From the NCBI RefSeq assembly GCF_937616625.2, contig NC_065571.1:15440501-15504500 (forward strand): 64,000 nt of DNA. Direction: 5' to 3'. This DNA comes from Mercurialis annua (lineage: Eukaryota > Streptophyta > Magnoliopsida > Malpighiales > Euphorbiaceae). Of this stretch, positions 34,049-47,775 are shown piece by piece. The notes below the pieces were generated by a model that was not told where the DNA came from, did not search any database, and saw only the letters and a list, made by a program, of their open reading frames with translations. Within the stretch, counting starts at the first letter, position 1. Every line of letters starts with the position of its first letter. Made by a program: the position numbers and the translations under genes.

Positions 34049-34791
34049 ATTATAAACTAATTAAGAATTATTCGTTAGTTCAAATTAAAAAAAATAATTT
34101 GTAAGTCCCGAGCGAATAATTTTGGTGTCATTATTCGCGAAATAATTTGACGAACCTATCGTCAAAGTTTCATGAAATTTGGACATAGAAAGTTTAATCA
34201 AGTGGTACTAATTTAGACCTAATAAATCTTCCGAGATTTATTTAAAATAAAATATAAGTCAGATATTCTTATTATATTTTATTAGATTTTTGGGTAAATT
34301 TTCACGAAATTCGAAAGTCGTTTCCGTTTAAGCTACGGACGACTATTTAAGAATTTGAGTTAAAGTGATAAATTAGCCAAACCTTATATATATAACATTT
34401 CAATGACATGTCAAGCCTCAGAATCATTCTTTCAAATTGAAAGAATGGATAGAGCAGCTTGCTCTTCAGGTGATGGCGAGAGTTAGGGTTTCGACCCTAA
34501 TTGTCCGTTTCTCGATTCTAACTCCGTTTCTCGATTCTAACTCCGTTTCTTCAACGATTATTCGAGTAATCGAGGTACTAATCCCGTATTAAACGTTTAT
34601 TTTAATATATTTCGATATATTTCGAATATATATACGTTTATAAACGGTTACCGTATCGAATCGAACGTATACCTATTATTTTTACGTTTTGAATGTGAAT
34701 ATGGATAGATTGGATTGTGTATACGTGTTAGGAGCAGAAAAATGAGGTTGGAACACGTCGGAATGTCCCGGGAATCGATTTCCCCGGGGCT

Positions 34792-34933
34792 GTGCACGTT
34801 GGTGCACAGACGTGCACATATGGTGCACGAACGTGCACCAATCTGGAGGTGCACGAACGTGCACTATCCAGGGTGCACGACCGTGCACAATGGTGCACGG
34901 TCGTGCACTAGCCAAGGGTGCACGAACGTGCAC
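34792..34933. repeat. GTGCAC palindrome array (5' LTR copy)
   Basis: Thirteen GTGCAC sites in 142 bp, twelve of them paired as GTGCAC-NNNN-GTGCAC (spacers AGAC, GAAC, GACC, GGTC), so that each pair is a near-perfect dyad. It lies downstream of a TATATATATA box near 34385, so it may be in the transcribed leader. Confidence 0.9.
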
Positions 34934-36835
34934 CAGTCCGATACCTAAGGAGGGGGATTCTTTTGAGGCTTTTTGCCCTATCTCTTTGACGTAGTTTCGT
35001 CGAACTAAAACGTTTTAAAACGATAACTTCTTTTGAAAGAAAGTGAAACGAGTCTTTAAACCTAAGCCTATATACTTTTAAAATGAGGTTTTAAAAGTAA
35101 AGTTAAACATTTAAAAAGGACTTTAAAAGAGTTAAAGTCGATGTTTAACCGGTTTAAAAGAATTAGCAAACGATGTTGCTAAATAATTAGTATACGACTG
35201 TGAATTGTTTTGACAATCAAGTCTATACTATTAAATGATTTTAATTAGGTATTGTTATACCTAAAAAGGACTTCTAGAGTGAAGTCTAAATGTTTTCTTG
35301 AGATACATACAATTCAAATAATTTTTAGAAGAACGAGAACATAAGTGTTAAGTGTTATATGTTTGTATGATTTGTCTGGACCTAGGTTTCAAGACCTAAA
35401 TATTTATACGAGAAATGGGTATTGATGTATTGTCTTGTGTGTTTTTGTATGTTTGATCCGACTAGTTGTCCAGCAGTCAGACCAGGACTCAGGGAAGTCT
35501 GTCACACATACGGCAGGGCTAAGTAGTAACTTAGCAGTACTGTGAGTTTACGTGTTTGCTTTTGAATATCAGTATTCAATTTATTTTAAATCCATAAATC
35601 GCAGTAGTATAACTTAGCCAAGAAAGGTCCATTGGAACGAGCTACCTATTGGGCAGCAATAGGGTTGAGTGATCACCAACACCGATTTCTAGATGTACTT
35701 CTATCGAGGTATAGAGGTATGTTTGTCGTGTAAGTCATTGGGAAAGTAGATGCCCTGACTTCACAGGTAAACCCTGAGACGACAGTAATACAGTTACGGT
35801 CGCGGGTAAAACCGCGATGGCAGTTTCATGATTACGGTCCAGGTACCAGAGATACAGAATTGGACGGCAGTGACTCGGGTCACGGTCTTTATTCTGTTGT
35901 CTATAAGCTCGTGATAAGAGTGTGTCTGTAAGGAAAATTGTGGACTAGGGTTTCATATGGATCGACGTAATTGGTAATATTTTATATATATAATTGTTTT
36001 ATATATATTATGCGATTTTGGTATTTATCTGTAAACTGTCTACTCACTCGGAAATATTTATATTTCTGACCTAGTTGTTGTTTCCCATTTTTCAGGAAAC
36101 GAGCTTTGAGGTTAGTCGAGCTTCCACATCCCTTCTTCAAGAAAGCTCTTCTTTGGTAATGTACATAGGATTTTGTACTCTTAGTATGCTGCAATAGTAT
36201 AAGTGTAATGTGCCAGCAGCCGTGTCACTAGTCCTCTGTTTAGATACTCTGATATTATCTAGTGCACGTGTGTGTACCTTCCGGTTGGCTGCTTAGTGGC
36301 ATATTGTATCTAGTTATCGAGTCGGCCTCGTGTGTTTTGTGAGGGTAAAAAACAGTATGTATTGTATACGCCGGCTATGTGTAACAGGTCCGCTGTGTAT
36401 TTTAATATGTTTAATACCACCGTTGCGAGACGCAAGGTGTCCGCTTATTTTATTAAACATATTAACAGTGGCGTGTGGCTGGGAACAGGGCTGCCTGTGT
36501 GTTAAGGCAAGCGAAAGATAAGTCCCTGGTTTCCAGTAACCACCACGCCAAGTTTTCAGAAGGAAGCGAGGGTTGAGAGAACGAGGTTATCCAACCAGTA
36601 CTTCTGAAAACCAGATTTCGCTTATATGTATAATTTCAGAAATGTATTTGCGTTAAACGGGAAAAATTTTAACAGTATTTCTGAAAACGGATCGTACGCG
36701 AGGTACGTTCCAGTAATAATATTTGCGAAAAATTTCTAGAGGTTCTAGGCTTGCTACGGGTTTCGGAACAACCATTCCCATTCCCTAGCGCCGGTCGTGA
36801 CTTGGATTAGGGTGGAATTTGGGTCGTGACAAAGG

Positions 36836-36847
36836 TGGTATCAGAGC
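36836..36847 (+). promoter_or_regulatory. Primer binding site of LARD (tRNA-iMet)
   Basis: TGGTATCAGAGC, four bases after the 5' LTR, complementary to the 3' end of plant initiator tRNA-Met. Confidence 0.9.
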
Positions 36848-36848
36848 A

Positions 36849-39800
36849 ACGTTTTAAGTACTCGACCATCCGAAGTACTGTTGCTGATACTGCTAAGTAA
36901 GATGTGTTAATAATTATGAGGATTCCTAGTAAACTATTGCAGCAACATAGGATTCAAGTCATGTCTTGATCAGTTTTCAGTTGTTGAAATCATTCAGCTA
37001 TAAGTAGCAATCCGTATACTGGAATAGTGTATATGTGATATTTGATCAGGAACATATGAAATGTTTTTGAGTTTGAAACACGTCGCTAACGAGGGAACAT
37101 GTGAGATGTTCCTGTGTTCGAGACGCGCTAATAGAGTAGTACACAATGGTCAGATCAATTGACCAATATTTAAAGAAGTTGATTCTGTTCGAATACAGAA
37201 CAAGGCAAAGATTCTAGAAGAATCGTTTATTCGAGAAATAGTTAAAGTTTCTCTGAACTATATGTGTAATTGTTGTGTTCTTTGTTCTACGTGTTCATGT
37301 TGTATTACTTGTTATATGAAAAATGTGTTTTTGTGAGAGATTTGTGAGAGGCTTGGGTCCAAAGTTTGAGGAACTGCTGGCGGAGCAATCTGACTCAGTG
37401 ATGTATTTGGCTGGACGAGCCAGACAAATTGAGCAGCGATTGAGCTAGTTGCCTAGGAGCTACTGCCAAGTTGAACAACCCTTTCTCTGTACAATGAGGA
37501 GGAAAAGGAAAAAGAGATAGTTAAACCCCGATGCGGACGAGGAAAAGGTCTGATGATTCGAGAGGCACTACTGCCTCAACAATCATACTCATGTATCATT
37601 TAGATATGTGTCTTACGTTTAAGTAAGTACGTTTATGAGATACTAAAACTAGAAAGCATAAAGTATAGATAAAGAATATATCCTTAAACAAGAACACACA
37701 TACTAATGAACAATAATTGTTAATAAACAGCTTGAAGATGAATAATAATATAAAAGATAAATGTTAAATAAAGAACAGTAAAGCCTAATGTGAGGATTAG
37801 GAAAACCTTGAAATGACACAGAAAAGTAGTTTGAAAGAAACTTATTAAAGTTTTGTTTTACAGTTGAACGTATAATTGTGCTCAGATGCATTAAAGGTGC
37901 ATGTTGCGAAAATCACTATAGAAGAAGCATACCTGGATTTTATATATATTACATGTATATACATAAAATGATTTTGATTAGGGCATGCATCATATATCTT
38001 GATATATCAGTATATCAATGGAAAGTGAATTAAGATAGCAACTCTTTGGGGATGAGAGATGTCATCACCCTGAAGCACAATTGTATGAAAAAGGTTTTGA
38101 ATCGTGAATTTGAGAATTCACAATTTGTTTGAAAAGTGAGATTTAAAAAGGCCTGCAGGCAGGACAAATTATAATTATCTCAGGCGAGACATATTATATT
38201 TGTCTAACAAATTGATTTGTGTTTGTTAAGCGTCAGTGTACGCGAGACAAAACTGTATTTGCTCAAACGAAAACTCTGTGATAGTGACAAGGTAGATGGA
38301 AAAAAGGGGTTAAAGAATAACAGTTTTTATTATAAGAATAAATAATAAAGACCTAACATTCTAATGTTTCATACCGAGACATTGGAGATTAATAAAAGTA
38401 TGGGAAGAGTAGAGAGAGTGAGAGTCTATATCCTTACTCAGATGTAGACTGGTATAAGCCTAGTGGTGAACTTTTAAGGTAAATAAAAGATCGAGATATA
38501 GCGAATTGTCACGATTAAGATAAGAGAGTAGGATCTAATTAAACACAACTCGGTTAGTTTGACTTCAAGTAACTGTCACGTATGTGTTTAATTAAAAAGG
38601 ATCTGAGATTGGTCTTACAGACAGAGCAGATGTCAGTAATGGACATATCTCTTAAATCCATACGAGTGGTTAGATAAAATCAAAATTCATAAGTCTGAGA
38701 AGAGTAAACCTCAACACTCAAATGATAAACAACAACGAAATATCTAAAAGAAAGATAGTAAAGGAAGTGTGAGTATTCTCAGAACCGAGTAGATACACTA
38801 CTAGTTCTGACATGAATAAAGAGGACCAATAAATCTGTTAACGACTAACGGAGTTGTTAAGTCATGTTGACAGTTATTCATTAACGAAAATGATTAACAA
38901 ATCATCAAGCGAATAAATAATATACTTAAAAAGTATATCAAACCTTGAACCAACACTAGATAAAGATGTTATCAAGGTGCAAATGAGATGGAGATAGTGA
39001 ATTGAAGGAGTAAGTTTTAAAAGTTTTCTGGAAACTAATAGGATAAAGTAAAACCCTAATAACTTGTGATCGAACCGTTAGATCGGTTTGATATAGGGAT
39101 ATGACAATCCCAAGATGGTTATCTAAGTTTTAACCGTTGCGATCGTCGAACCGAGAGGTCGACGATGCTTGGTGATGAAGATATTGTCGTGGAACTTGCA
39201 CGAATTTTTGGCGGTAAGTCAAAAGTGCAAGTGACAATGATGAGAAGTGAAAACTTTAATTAACTTGGAATTATCGACATAAGCTCCATATATATATGTA
39301 AATGAATTTGAAAACTATGATGAGACGGTAGTTTCAAAAGATGAAAATTCTGAGAACCGAGCCTTATGATTATGAGGTCTAGGCTGCCTGGTAATGGAAT
39401 ATACATGTAATGTACATGTATATTGAATGTCGGGCCAGAAATGTGTAAAGTATGGCCGATTAAAAGTGAAAAAAATGTTTAATAAACATTTGTTTTCAAA
39501 ATGAAATGTTTTGAAAATGGAGCTTAAGTTGATAGTCAGTTAATTAAACACGATAGTAACAGCTATAATACAGTTATGATAACTGTTAGCTGTGAATAAG
39601 GAGAGTATGTGTATAGAAAAGAGGTTAAGAAATCTAATTAACCTTGGATATACCGAAAACTAGGGACGAAACACAGTTTTGCGGTGACTGTGGAGCAAGT
39701 TCAAAGGTGTTCTACGGGGAGATAGTTAGGTTATAACTTACACCTACACCTAGATGACCACATCATTAGTGAGAGGAACCCAATAATTCAATCTGTAACA

Positions 39801-40872
39801 GGAAGTTACTATAGATTGATGAGGAAATAAAAGACATTCTATACAAGATATAGAATCATGAGAGAAGTATATGATGAGTAGTCTGTTTGTGGAACAAGAG
39901 ATCAAACAGATGAAGAAGGTAAGGTTAGAGATTAAAAATACTTAACCAACATTACCCTAAAACGAGTAAAAGATATGAAAAATTTATAATAGGATAAAAA
40001 ATCTTAATTATAAAAGGTACAATAAAATGTGCAACCAATAAAAACAATGAACTAGAAAGTTCAAGGAATAAAAGAAAAAAAATACAAGTATGGCCAGTAG
40101 CTAACTTCAAGGACGATTTCGGAAACCGAAAAGAGGTCGGATTAAGTTCGACTCTTCACGAAAGTTGTAGATAGGATGTCAAAATATAGGAATGTGAAAT
40201 AATATTTGGAAAAAGATTGATTTAAATGCTTGGTTCATTGGCTTCGACAATAGCTATGACGGCAGTTTAGCAGTCTTTCAAAACTAACTCGAATAGGCAA
40301 TTTTGAGGTCAATTTTCGATACCTTCGAGAAAGAATCTCAACTCGAAGTCTCAACGTAAGTTGTAGAACGCATTGCCGACTATAAGTATTCCAAATTTAT
40401 TTGGTAAAAGGACGCTTTGAGATAAGCGATCCGGGTAGCCGAAGTAGGCTCGGAGAGAAGTAACATAAGTGCATAACCCGAGGTAAAGGAGTACTAAGAC
40501 TTCTGATAACAAAAGTCAAGGTTATAGGTTAGGAACCTAAAAGTGAAAGTACGGTGAGATGAGATGTAAAGCGATTGAGAGATATGAGCTGCAGTTAGAG
40601 AAGAACTGCAAGGTTTAGATAACCAGTATTTGTAATACTAGTAGAGAAAAGTATACGGTCTATAAAAACAAGTAAAGTAGAGATGGAAAATTTGATAAAA
40701 GAAAGGTAGTCAGTGAGTTGTGCACAACTGTGCCATAGTTGACAGCAGTTATGCCACAAACGACGGCAGTAATGTTTATGCTGTGAAAAGCATAGAACAA
40801 GGAATATAAAAAGTATTGTTGGCTATATGAGTAAAAGAAAAAGTGTATGTAAATTCGAGGACGAATTTATAT
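36849..40872 (+). other. Non-coding interior of LARD
   Basis: About 4 kb rich in A and G with frequent stops in all frames. No gag, protease, RT or integrase motif was found. A short stretch near 37320-37500 (GAGGAACTGCTGGCGGAGC) could be a decayed gag relic, but I could not support it. Confidence 0.7.
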
Positions 40873-40885
40873 AAGGGGGAGAGAA
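40873..40885 (+). promoter_or_regulatory. Polypurine tract of LARD
   Basis: AAGGGGGAGAGAA ends exactly at the 3' LTR. Confidence 0.88.
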
Positions 40886-41226
40886 TGTAATACCCCGTAT
40901 TTTATAAGCCATGTGTAAAGCTTTTATTAGCCGGGAATACGTAAATTAAATTTAAGCGTAAATTTAATTTATAAGTATCCCTAAAAGTATATCGTTATAA
41001 TAGAAGTTTAAAATTTTAATAAAGGGATATAAACGGGACTAATAGAATAATAAATACGACTGAAGTCGTAAGATAAAAATATATTGATAATTAATATATC
41101 AATATACCACTCTAATCGGAGAGTTTAATATTTCGGACAAAATCCCGAAATTAAAATGTCGAAACTCGGAAGTCTCGACGTGTTATTAACGAATATAAGT
41201 TAAGAGATATAAATATATATAAATAA

Positions 41227-41230
<4 letters not shown>

Positions 41231-41286
<56 letters not shown>
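41231..41286. repeat. (TA)n microsatellite in LARD 3' LTR
   Basis: A long TA run at the place where the 5' LTR carries the Helitron-like insert. Confidence 0.9.
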
Positions 41287-41292
<6 letters not shown>

Positions 41293-42084
41293 GATAAGAA
41301 GGAAGGGAAAGGATGTAAAAATACTTCTTTTAATCCCTAGACTTTTACTTTAATTAGTTTTAATTATAAACTAATTAAGGATTATTCGTTAGTCCAAATT
41401 AAAATAAAATAATTTATAAGTCCCGAGCGAATAATTTTAATATCACTATTCGCGAAATAATTTGACGAAGCTATCGTCAAAGTTTCATGAAATTTGGACA
41501 TAGAAAGTTTAATCAAGTGGTACTAATTTAGACCTAATAAATCTTCCGAGATTTATTTTAAATAAAATATAAGTCGGATGATATTAGATTTTATTAGATT
41601 TTTGGGTAAATTTTCACGAAATTCGAAAGTCGTTTCCGTTTAAGTTACGGACGACTATTTAAGAATTTGAGTTAAAGTGATAAATTAGCCAAACCTTATA
41701 TATATAATATTTCAATGACATGTTAAGCCTCAGAATCATTCTTTCAAATTGAAAGAATGGAGAGAGCAGCTTGCTCTTCAGGCGATGGCGAGAGTTGGGG
41801 TTTTGACCCTAATTGTCCGTTTCTCGATTCTAACTCTGTTTCTTCAACGATTACTCGAGTAATCGAGGTATTAATCCCGTATTAAACGTTTATTTTAATA
41901 TATTTTGATATATTTCGAATATATATACGTTTATAAACGGTTATCGTATCGAATCGAACGTATACCTATTATTTTTACGTTCTGAATGTGAATATGGATA
42001 GATTGGATTGTGTATACGTGTTAGGAGCGGAAAAATGAGGTTGGAACACGTCGGAATGCCCCGGGAATCGATTTCCCCGGGGCT

Positions 42085-42227
42085 GTGCACGTTGGTGCAC
42101 GGACGTGCACATATGGTGCACGAACGTGCACAAAATCTGGAGGTGCACGAACGTGCACCATCCAGGGTGCACGACCGTGCACAATGGTGCACGATCGTGC
42201 ACTAGCCAGGGGTGCACGAACGTGCAC
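42085..42227. repeat. GTGCAC palindrome array (3' LTR copy)
   Basis: The same thirteen GTGCAC sites in the same order as in the 5' LTR. One pair is a perfect 16-bp palindrome here (GTGCACGATCGTGCAC). Confidence 0.9.
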
Positions 42228-44132
42228 CAGTCCGATACCTAAGGAGGGGGATTCTTTTGAGGCTTTTTGCCCTATCTGTTTGACGTAGTTTCGTCGAACT
42301 AAAACGTTTTAAAACGATAACTTCTTTTGAAAGAAAGTGAAACGAGTCTTTAAACCTAAGCCTATATACTTTTAAAATGAGGTTTTAAAAGTAAAGTTAA
42401 ACATTTAAAAAGGACTTTAAAAGAGTTAAAGTCGATGTTTAACCGGTTTAAAAGAATTAGCAAACGATGTTGCTAAATAATTAGTATACGACTGTGAATT
42501 GTTTTGACAATCAAGTCTATACTATTAAATGATTTTAATTAGGTATTGTTATACCTAAAAAGGACTTCTAGAGTGAAGTCTAAATGTTTTCTTGAGATAA
42601 AAACAATTCAAATAATTTTTAGAAGAACGAGAACATAAGTGTTAAGTGTTATATGTTTGTATGGTTTGTCTGGACCTAGGTTTCAAGACCTAGATATTTA
42701 TACCAGAAATGGGTATTGATGTATTGTCTTGTGTGTTTTTGTATGTTTGATCCGACTAGCTGTCCAGCAGTCAGACCAGGACTCAGGGAAGTCTGTCACA
42801 CATACGGCAGGGCTAAGTAGTAACTTAACAGTACTGTGAGTTTACGTGTTTACTTTTGAATATCAGTATTCAATTTATTTTAAATCCATAAATCGCAGTA
42901 GTATAACTTAGCCAAGAAAGGTCCATTGGAACGAGCTACCTATTGGGCAGCAATAGGGTTGCGTGATCGCCAACACCGATTTCTAGATGTACTTCTGTCG
43001 AGGTATAGAGGTATGTCTGTCGTGTAAGTCATTAGGCAAGTAGATGCCCTGACTTCACGGGTAAACCCTGAGACGACAGTAATACAGTTACGGTCGCGGG
43101 TAAAACCGCGATGGTAGTTTCATGATTACGGTCCAGGTACCAGAGATACAGAATTGGACGGCAGTGACTCGGGTCACGGTCTTTATTCTGTTGTCTATAA
43201 GCTCGTGATAAGAGTGTGTCTGTAAGGAAAATTGTGGACTAGGGTTTCATATGGATCGACGTAATTGGTAATATTTTATATATATAACTGTTTTATATAT
43301 ATATTATGCGATTTCGGTATTTATCTGTAAACTGTCTACTCACTCAGAAATATTTATATTTCTAACCTAGTTGTTGTTTCCCATTTTTCAGGAAACGAGC
43401 TTTGAGGTTAGTCGAGCTTCCACATCCCTTCTTCAGGAAAGCTCTTCTTTGGTAATGTACATAGGATTTTGTACTCTTAGTATGCTGCAATAGTATAAGT
43501 GTAATGTGCCAGCAGCCGTGTCACTAGTCCTCAGTTTAGATACTCTGATAGGATCTAGCGCACGTGTGTGTACCTTCTGGGTGGCTGCTTAGTGGCATAT
43601 TGTATCTAGTTACCGAGTCGGCCTCGTGTGTTTTTGTGAGGGTCAAAATCAGTATGTATTGTATACGCCGGCTATGTATAACCGGCCCGCTGTGTATTTT
43701 AATATGTTTAATACCACCGTTGCGAGACGCAAGGTGTCCGCTTATTTTATTAAACATATTAACAGTGGCGTGTGGCTGGGAACAGGGCTGCCTGTGTGTT
43801 AAGGCAAGCGAAATATAAGTCCTTGGTTTCCAGTAACCACCACGCCAAGTTTTCAGAAGGAAGCGAGGGTTGAGAGAACGAGGTTATCCAACCAGTACTT
43901 CTGAAAACCAGATTTCGCTTATATGTATAATTTCAGAAATGTATTTGCGTTAAACGGGAAAAATTTAACAGTGTTTCTGAAAAGGGATCGTACGCGAGAT
44001 ACGTTCCAGTAATAATATTTGCGAAAAATTTCTAGAGGTTCTAGGCTTGCTACGGGTTTCGGAACAACCATTCCCATTCCCTAGCGCCGGTCGTGACTTG
44101 GATTAGGGTGGAATTTGGGTCGTGACATGGAG

Positions 44133-44870
44133 TTACTCTTTAACTGATTTGATTTGCTGAAGATCATTACCTGTTAGTATAACATCATCAACATATACTA
44201 ACAGGAATGTGAATGAGTCATTATGAGATTTGGTGAATAAAGATTGATATGAAGATGTTTGATTATATCCTTGAGCAATAAGATCATATGTTAATTTCAG
44301 ATTTCACTGTCGACTAGCTTGTTTTAAGCTATAGAGTGACTAGTTCAGTTTACAAACTAGGCCTAGTTTCTCAGCTGTAAGTCCAAGAGGCAACTCCATG
44401 TATACTTCTTCATGCAAATCTCCATGGAGAAATGCATTGTTGATGTCCAGCTGATGCAAAAACCAACCTTTTGCTGCTGCTAAAGCTAAAAGAACACGAA
44501 TAGTAGTCATTTTTGCCACAAGTGAAAATGTATCAATGTAATCAATCCTATATTGTTGTGTATATCCTTTAGCAACTAACCTAGCTTTGTATCTTTCTAG
44601 TGTTCCATCACTATTGTACTTAATCTTGTATATCCATTTACATCCTATAGGATTCTTACCTTTTGGTAAATCTATTAATGACCAAGTATTATTCTGATTT
44701 AAAGCACCTATCTCTCTGTTCATTGCTTCCTGCCAACAGAATTTCTTAACAGCTTCTGAATATGTTTTAGGCTTAGTATTAATATCAATTTGAACTGATA
44801 AAACTTTATGACTTTTACTGAGATTATGATTTGTAAACACTTTTGAAAAACCATGAGGAGTACTCGCCAA
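44133..44870 (-). pseudogene. Copia RT, N-terminal part
   Basis: Starts near 44870 with WQEAMNREIGALNQNNTWSL and continues with KWIYKIKYNSDGTLERYKAR, QLDINNAFLHGDLHEEVYM and, after a stop near 44340, QGYNQTSSYQSLFTKS and LLVYVDDVILTGND. The YVDD box (44184-44195) is intact. The LARD insertion cuts the domain just after this box. Ale/Ivana-like residues, but stops make it non-functional. Confidence 0.85.
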
Positions 44871-45122
44871 CTGATTTATTCTAGCATGAGGCTTACTAAA
44901 CTAACAAATATAATCTTTCAGATAAGTTGGTTCAATAGCTATTTCAGAAGACTTTCTTATTGGTACAGAATCAAGAACTATAACAGGAAGAATATGATCA
45001 TCTAACACTTCATTAATAGAATTATTATTGACTTCATGACTGACTTCAGTACTATTATTATTAACTTGAGATTTTGGTATAGAAAAATCCATATTTAAAT
45101 GATCTACTGATGTTGGAAAAAC

Positions 45123-46291
45123 TTAAGACTGATCTAAAAAGGAAATAGTAGAATCATTTGCAGGAAATAGGTGCTTATAAAATCTCACATTTTTGGAGAT
45201 AATTATTTGTTTTGATTGAATGTCATATAATCTATAGCCTTTTGTGTTTGGTGGATATCCTAAAAAAATGCACTGAGTAGCTCTCGGAGAAAATTTTGAT
45301 CTATTATGTGATAGAGTTGAAGCATATGCAAGACATCCAAATACTTTTAAATTCTGGAAACTTGGAACCTTCTTATACAGTATTTTATAAGGAGTTTTAT
45401 TTTCTATAACTAATGAAGGAACTCTATTAATCAGATAAACAGAATGAGACATGCAATCATGCCAAAAATGCAAGGGCAAATATGCTTGAATTTTAAGTGA
45501 CCTAGCAACATTTAAAATATGTTGATGCTTTCTTTCTACAACAGAGCTTTGTTCAGGGGTATATATACATGTTGTATGATGAATAATGCCTTTTGAATCA
45601 TAAAAACTAGGCATATGGAACTCAAGTCCATCGTCAGTTCTAATACACTTTACTTTAGCCTTAAACTGAGTATTGACATATGCACAGAATTTTTGAACAA
45701 TCAACCTTGCATCAAACTTAGCTTTTTAATAAAAAAAAAAACTCAAGTGAATCTGCTTTTGTCATCAACTACTGTTAAAAAATATCCATGTCCATATTAT
45801 GAATAAGTCTTAGCTGGACCCCAAATGTCAATGTGCAATAAATCAAAACAGTCATTCACAACAGATTGATTAACTGGAAAAGGTATTTTCTTTTGTTTTG
45901 ATAGATGACAAAATTTACAATGACTATCATTAGGAATTTTGATAGAAGAATCAAAAACTTGCAAGGTTTTTAATCTTGAATTAGCTAAATGTCCTAATCT
46001 AAAATGCCACAAAGTTTCAGCATTAACAGAAGTAGCAAGAGTATGATTTACATCAAAACTATGTTTCTCAGCAGAAATATAAATCACAGCAGTAACATTT
46101 TTAACAGAATCATGAAATTGATCTTTATCTAGATAATAAAGTCCTTGCTTTTGTCTAGCTAATCCAATCATCTTCCATTTTATTATATCCTGTATGATAC
46201 AAACATTTTTGTAAAGAAATAAACAATAATCATGCTTAGTAGTCAGTTTACTAGTTGAAATTAAGTTAAAGTAAAATAATGGAACATACAA
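45123..46291 (-). pseudogene. Copia integrase remnant
   Basis: Begins with GLARQKQGLYYLD, then the zinc finger (WHFRLGHLANSRL, HCKFCHLSK), LLHIDIWGPA with the first catalytic Asp, IRTDDGLEF with the second, and SSVVERKHQHILN with Glu. It ends FLGYPPNTKGYRLYD, the typical copia integrase C-terminal motif. A frame break near 45720-45800 separates the parts. Confidence 0.85.
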
Positions 46292-46341
46292 GACATCATG
46301 TAATATGAATTCATCACTAAACTTAACTATGCCAATATGAG

Positions 46342-46680
46342 TTACTTTGATTTTCTAACAGAGAACAAATTATAAGAAACAAATTCAGACAGAAAACAAA
46401 TTATATGATCTGTTACACCAGAATCAATTATCCAAGATATTTTTCCAGGTTTCTCAACATATGAACAAGCAACAAAGTTATTAAAATAAGAATGTGATAA
46501 GGAATGTGTACCTTCATCACTGAGTTTTGCATAATTTGTTGAGACAATATTTACTCTAGGAGATGCTGCATTCATTATTGAATTCATATTGTTGCTATTT
46601 TGTTGTAGCATGTGCATCAGTTGATTATATTGGTCTTGTGTGATAGGAGGAGCAACACTACTTGAACCATAATACTGCAA
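46342..46680 (-). pseudogene. Copia protease remnant
   Basis: Contains SWIIDSGVTDHII, the copia protease active site (D-S-G). Short and followed by stops. Confidence 0.8.
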
Positions 46681-47010
46681 ATGTGAACCAGAATCTTGTA
46701 TGTTTTGAATATCTGAGCCAGTAACTTGTACATTTGTATCAGCCTTGTCATTGCTAACTCATTAGCATTACCAGAAGAATCATTAAACTACTCGGCCTGC
46801 ATTTGATCTAGATAATAATGATTTCCTTGATCATCAGTGGTAAACACCTCTCCAACTTGATTCACAAAAGTTTGTGGTCTAATCCTAGGCTTATATCCTA
46901 GAGGATATCCATGCTTTTTAAAGCAAATATCAATAGTATGCCCAAACAATCCACAATGACTACACACTGGTTTACTATTATTGAATGATTGATAAAACCT
47001 TTTATTCTGT

Positions 47011-47038
47011 CCCCCCCCCACACCCCCGCCCCCCCCCC
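47011..47038. repeat. C-rich run (G-rich on minus strand)
   Basis: Runs of nine, five and ten C broken by single bases. The minus strand could fold as a G-quadruplex. Such runs are also prone to sequencing error. Confidence 0.8.
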
Positions 47039-47775
47039 GAGGTCTAAAACATTATTACTTGAACTACCAAAATTTGTCATCGTTGGCCTAAAAACTCTAT
47101 TATTATTGAATGAATTAAACGCAAGTCTACCTTGTTATGAACCACTACCCTGAGTAGCAAAAATAATAGGATCTACAATCAGACTCATACTCCCATAAAT
47201 ACCAGTTTGTCTTTCATGTTGTAAAGTTAAGGAAAACACTTTGTTTATCTTTGGTAAAGGATCTAACATCAAGATTTTACTCTTAACAATAGAAATTTTT
47301 TCACTTAATCCCTTAAGAAATCTAATCACATAATCCTCTTCTTAAAAGTTTTTGACTATCTTTAAAGATCCACAATGGCACTGTGAAACACAGGAACAAG
47401 TTGGTACAACCCTGAGATTTGCATATTTATCCCACAAAATCTTTAATTGAATAAAATAATCTGTGACTGAAAGATTATTCTGTTTATATGCATAAATCTC
47501 TTCTTGAAGTTCAGAAATTCTAACTACATTACCTTGAGAAAAACGATCATATAGATCCTATCAGACTTCCAATGCACTATCTAGACACAAAATACTCTGA
47601 GAAATAGATGGTGACAAAGACTTCAAGATCCAAGATAGGACCATTGTGTTACATCTTTCCCAAACTGGAAAGATTGGATCATCCTTAGCTGGTGCACTTA
47701 TTCTACCATCAACAAACTTGAGTTTGTTTTTAGACAAGAGACACATTCTCATAGACCTGAACCATGAATAATAAT

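Larger units (their letters stand above)
25864..36831 (+). repeat. 5' LTR of LARD, interrupted
   Basis: LTR sequence is 25864-26200, 27074-27208 and 34054-36831. The gaps are the Helitron-like insert and the gag-only element. Joined, it follows the 3' LTR from start to end, with one extra short tandem duplication near 34500-34550. Confidence 0.85.
25864..44127 (+). mobile_element. Large-LTR non-coding gypsy derivative (LARD)
   Basis: LTRs begin TGTAATACCCCG and end GGTCGTGACA. The 5-bp target duplication TGGAG lies at 25859-25863 and 44128-44132, inside the copia RT. The 3' LTR is 3242 bp. The 5' LTR would be of similar length without its two later insertions. A tRNA-iMet primer site and a polypurine tract are present, but the 4-kb interior has no coding region. 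Over the ~900 bp I compared, the LTRs differ by roughly 1-2%. PPT and LTR ends recall the Tekay/Del chromoviruses, so it probably depends on such an element. Confidence 0.88.
40886..44127 (+). repeat. 3' LTR of LARD
   Basis: 3242 bp, TGTAATACCCCG...GTCGTGACA. Intact and serves as the empty-site control for the two insertions in the 5' LTR. Confidence 0.9.

Noticed and set aside
34792..34933. Possible CRISPR-like array
   Set aside because: The unit is only 6-16 bp and palindromic, spacers are 4 bp, and it lies within a plant LTR.
34648..34994. Overlapping Cys/His/Arg-rich ORFs on both strands over the GTGCAC array, and again at 41941-42288
   Set aside because: They are translations of the palindromes themselves, in every frame. 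No start context, introns or homology.
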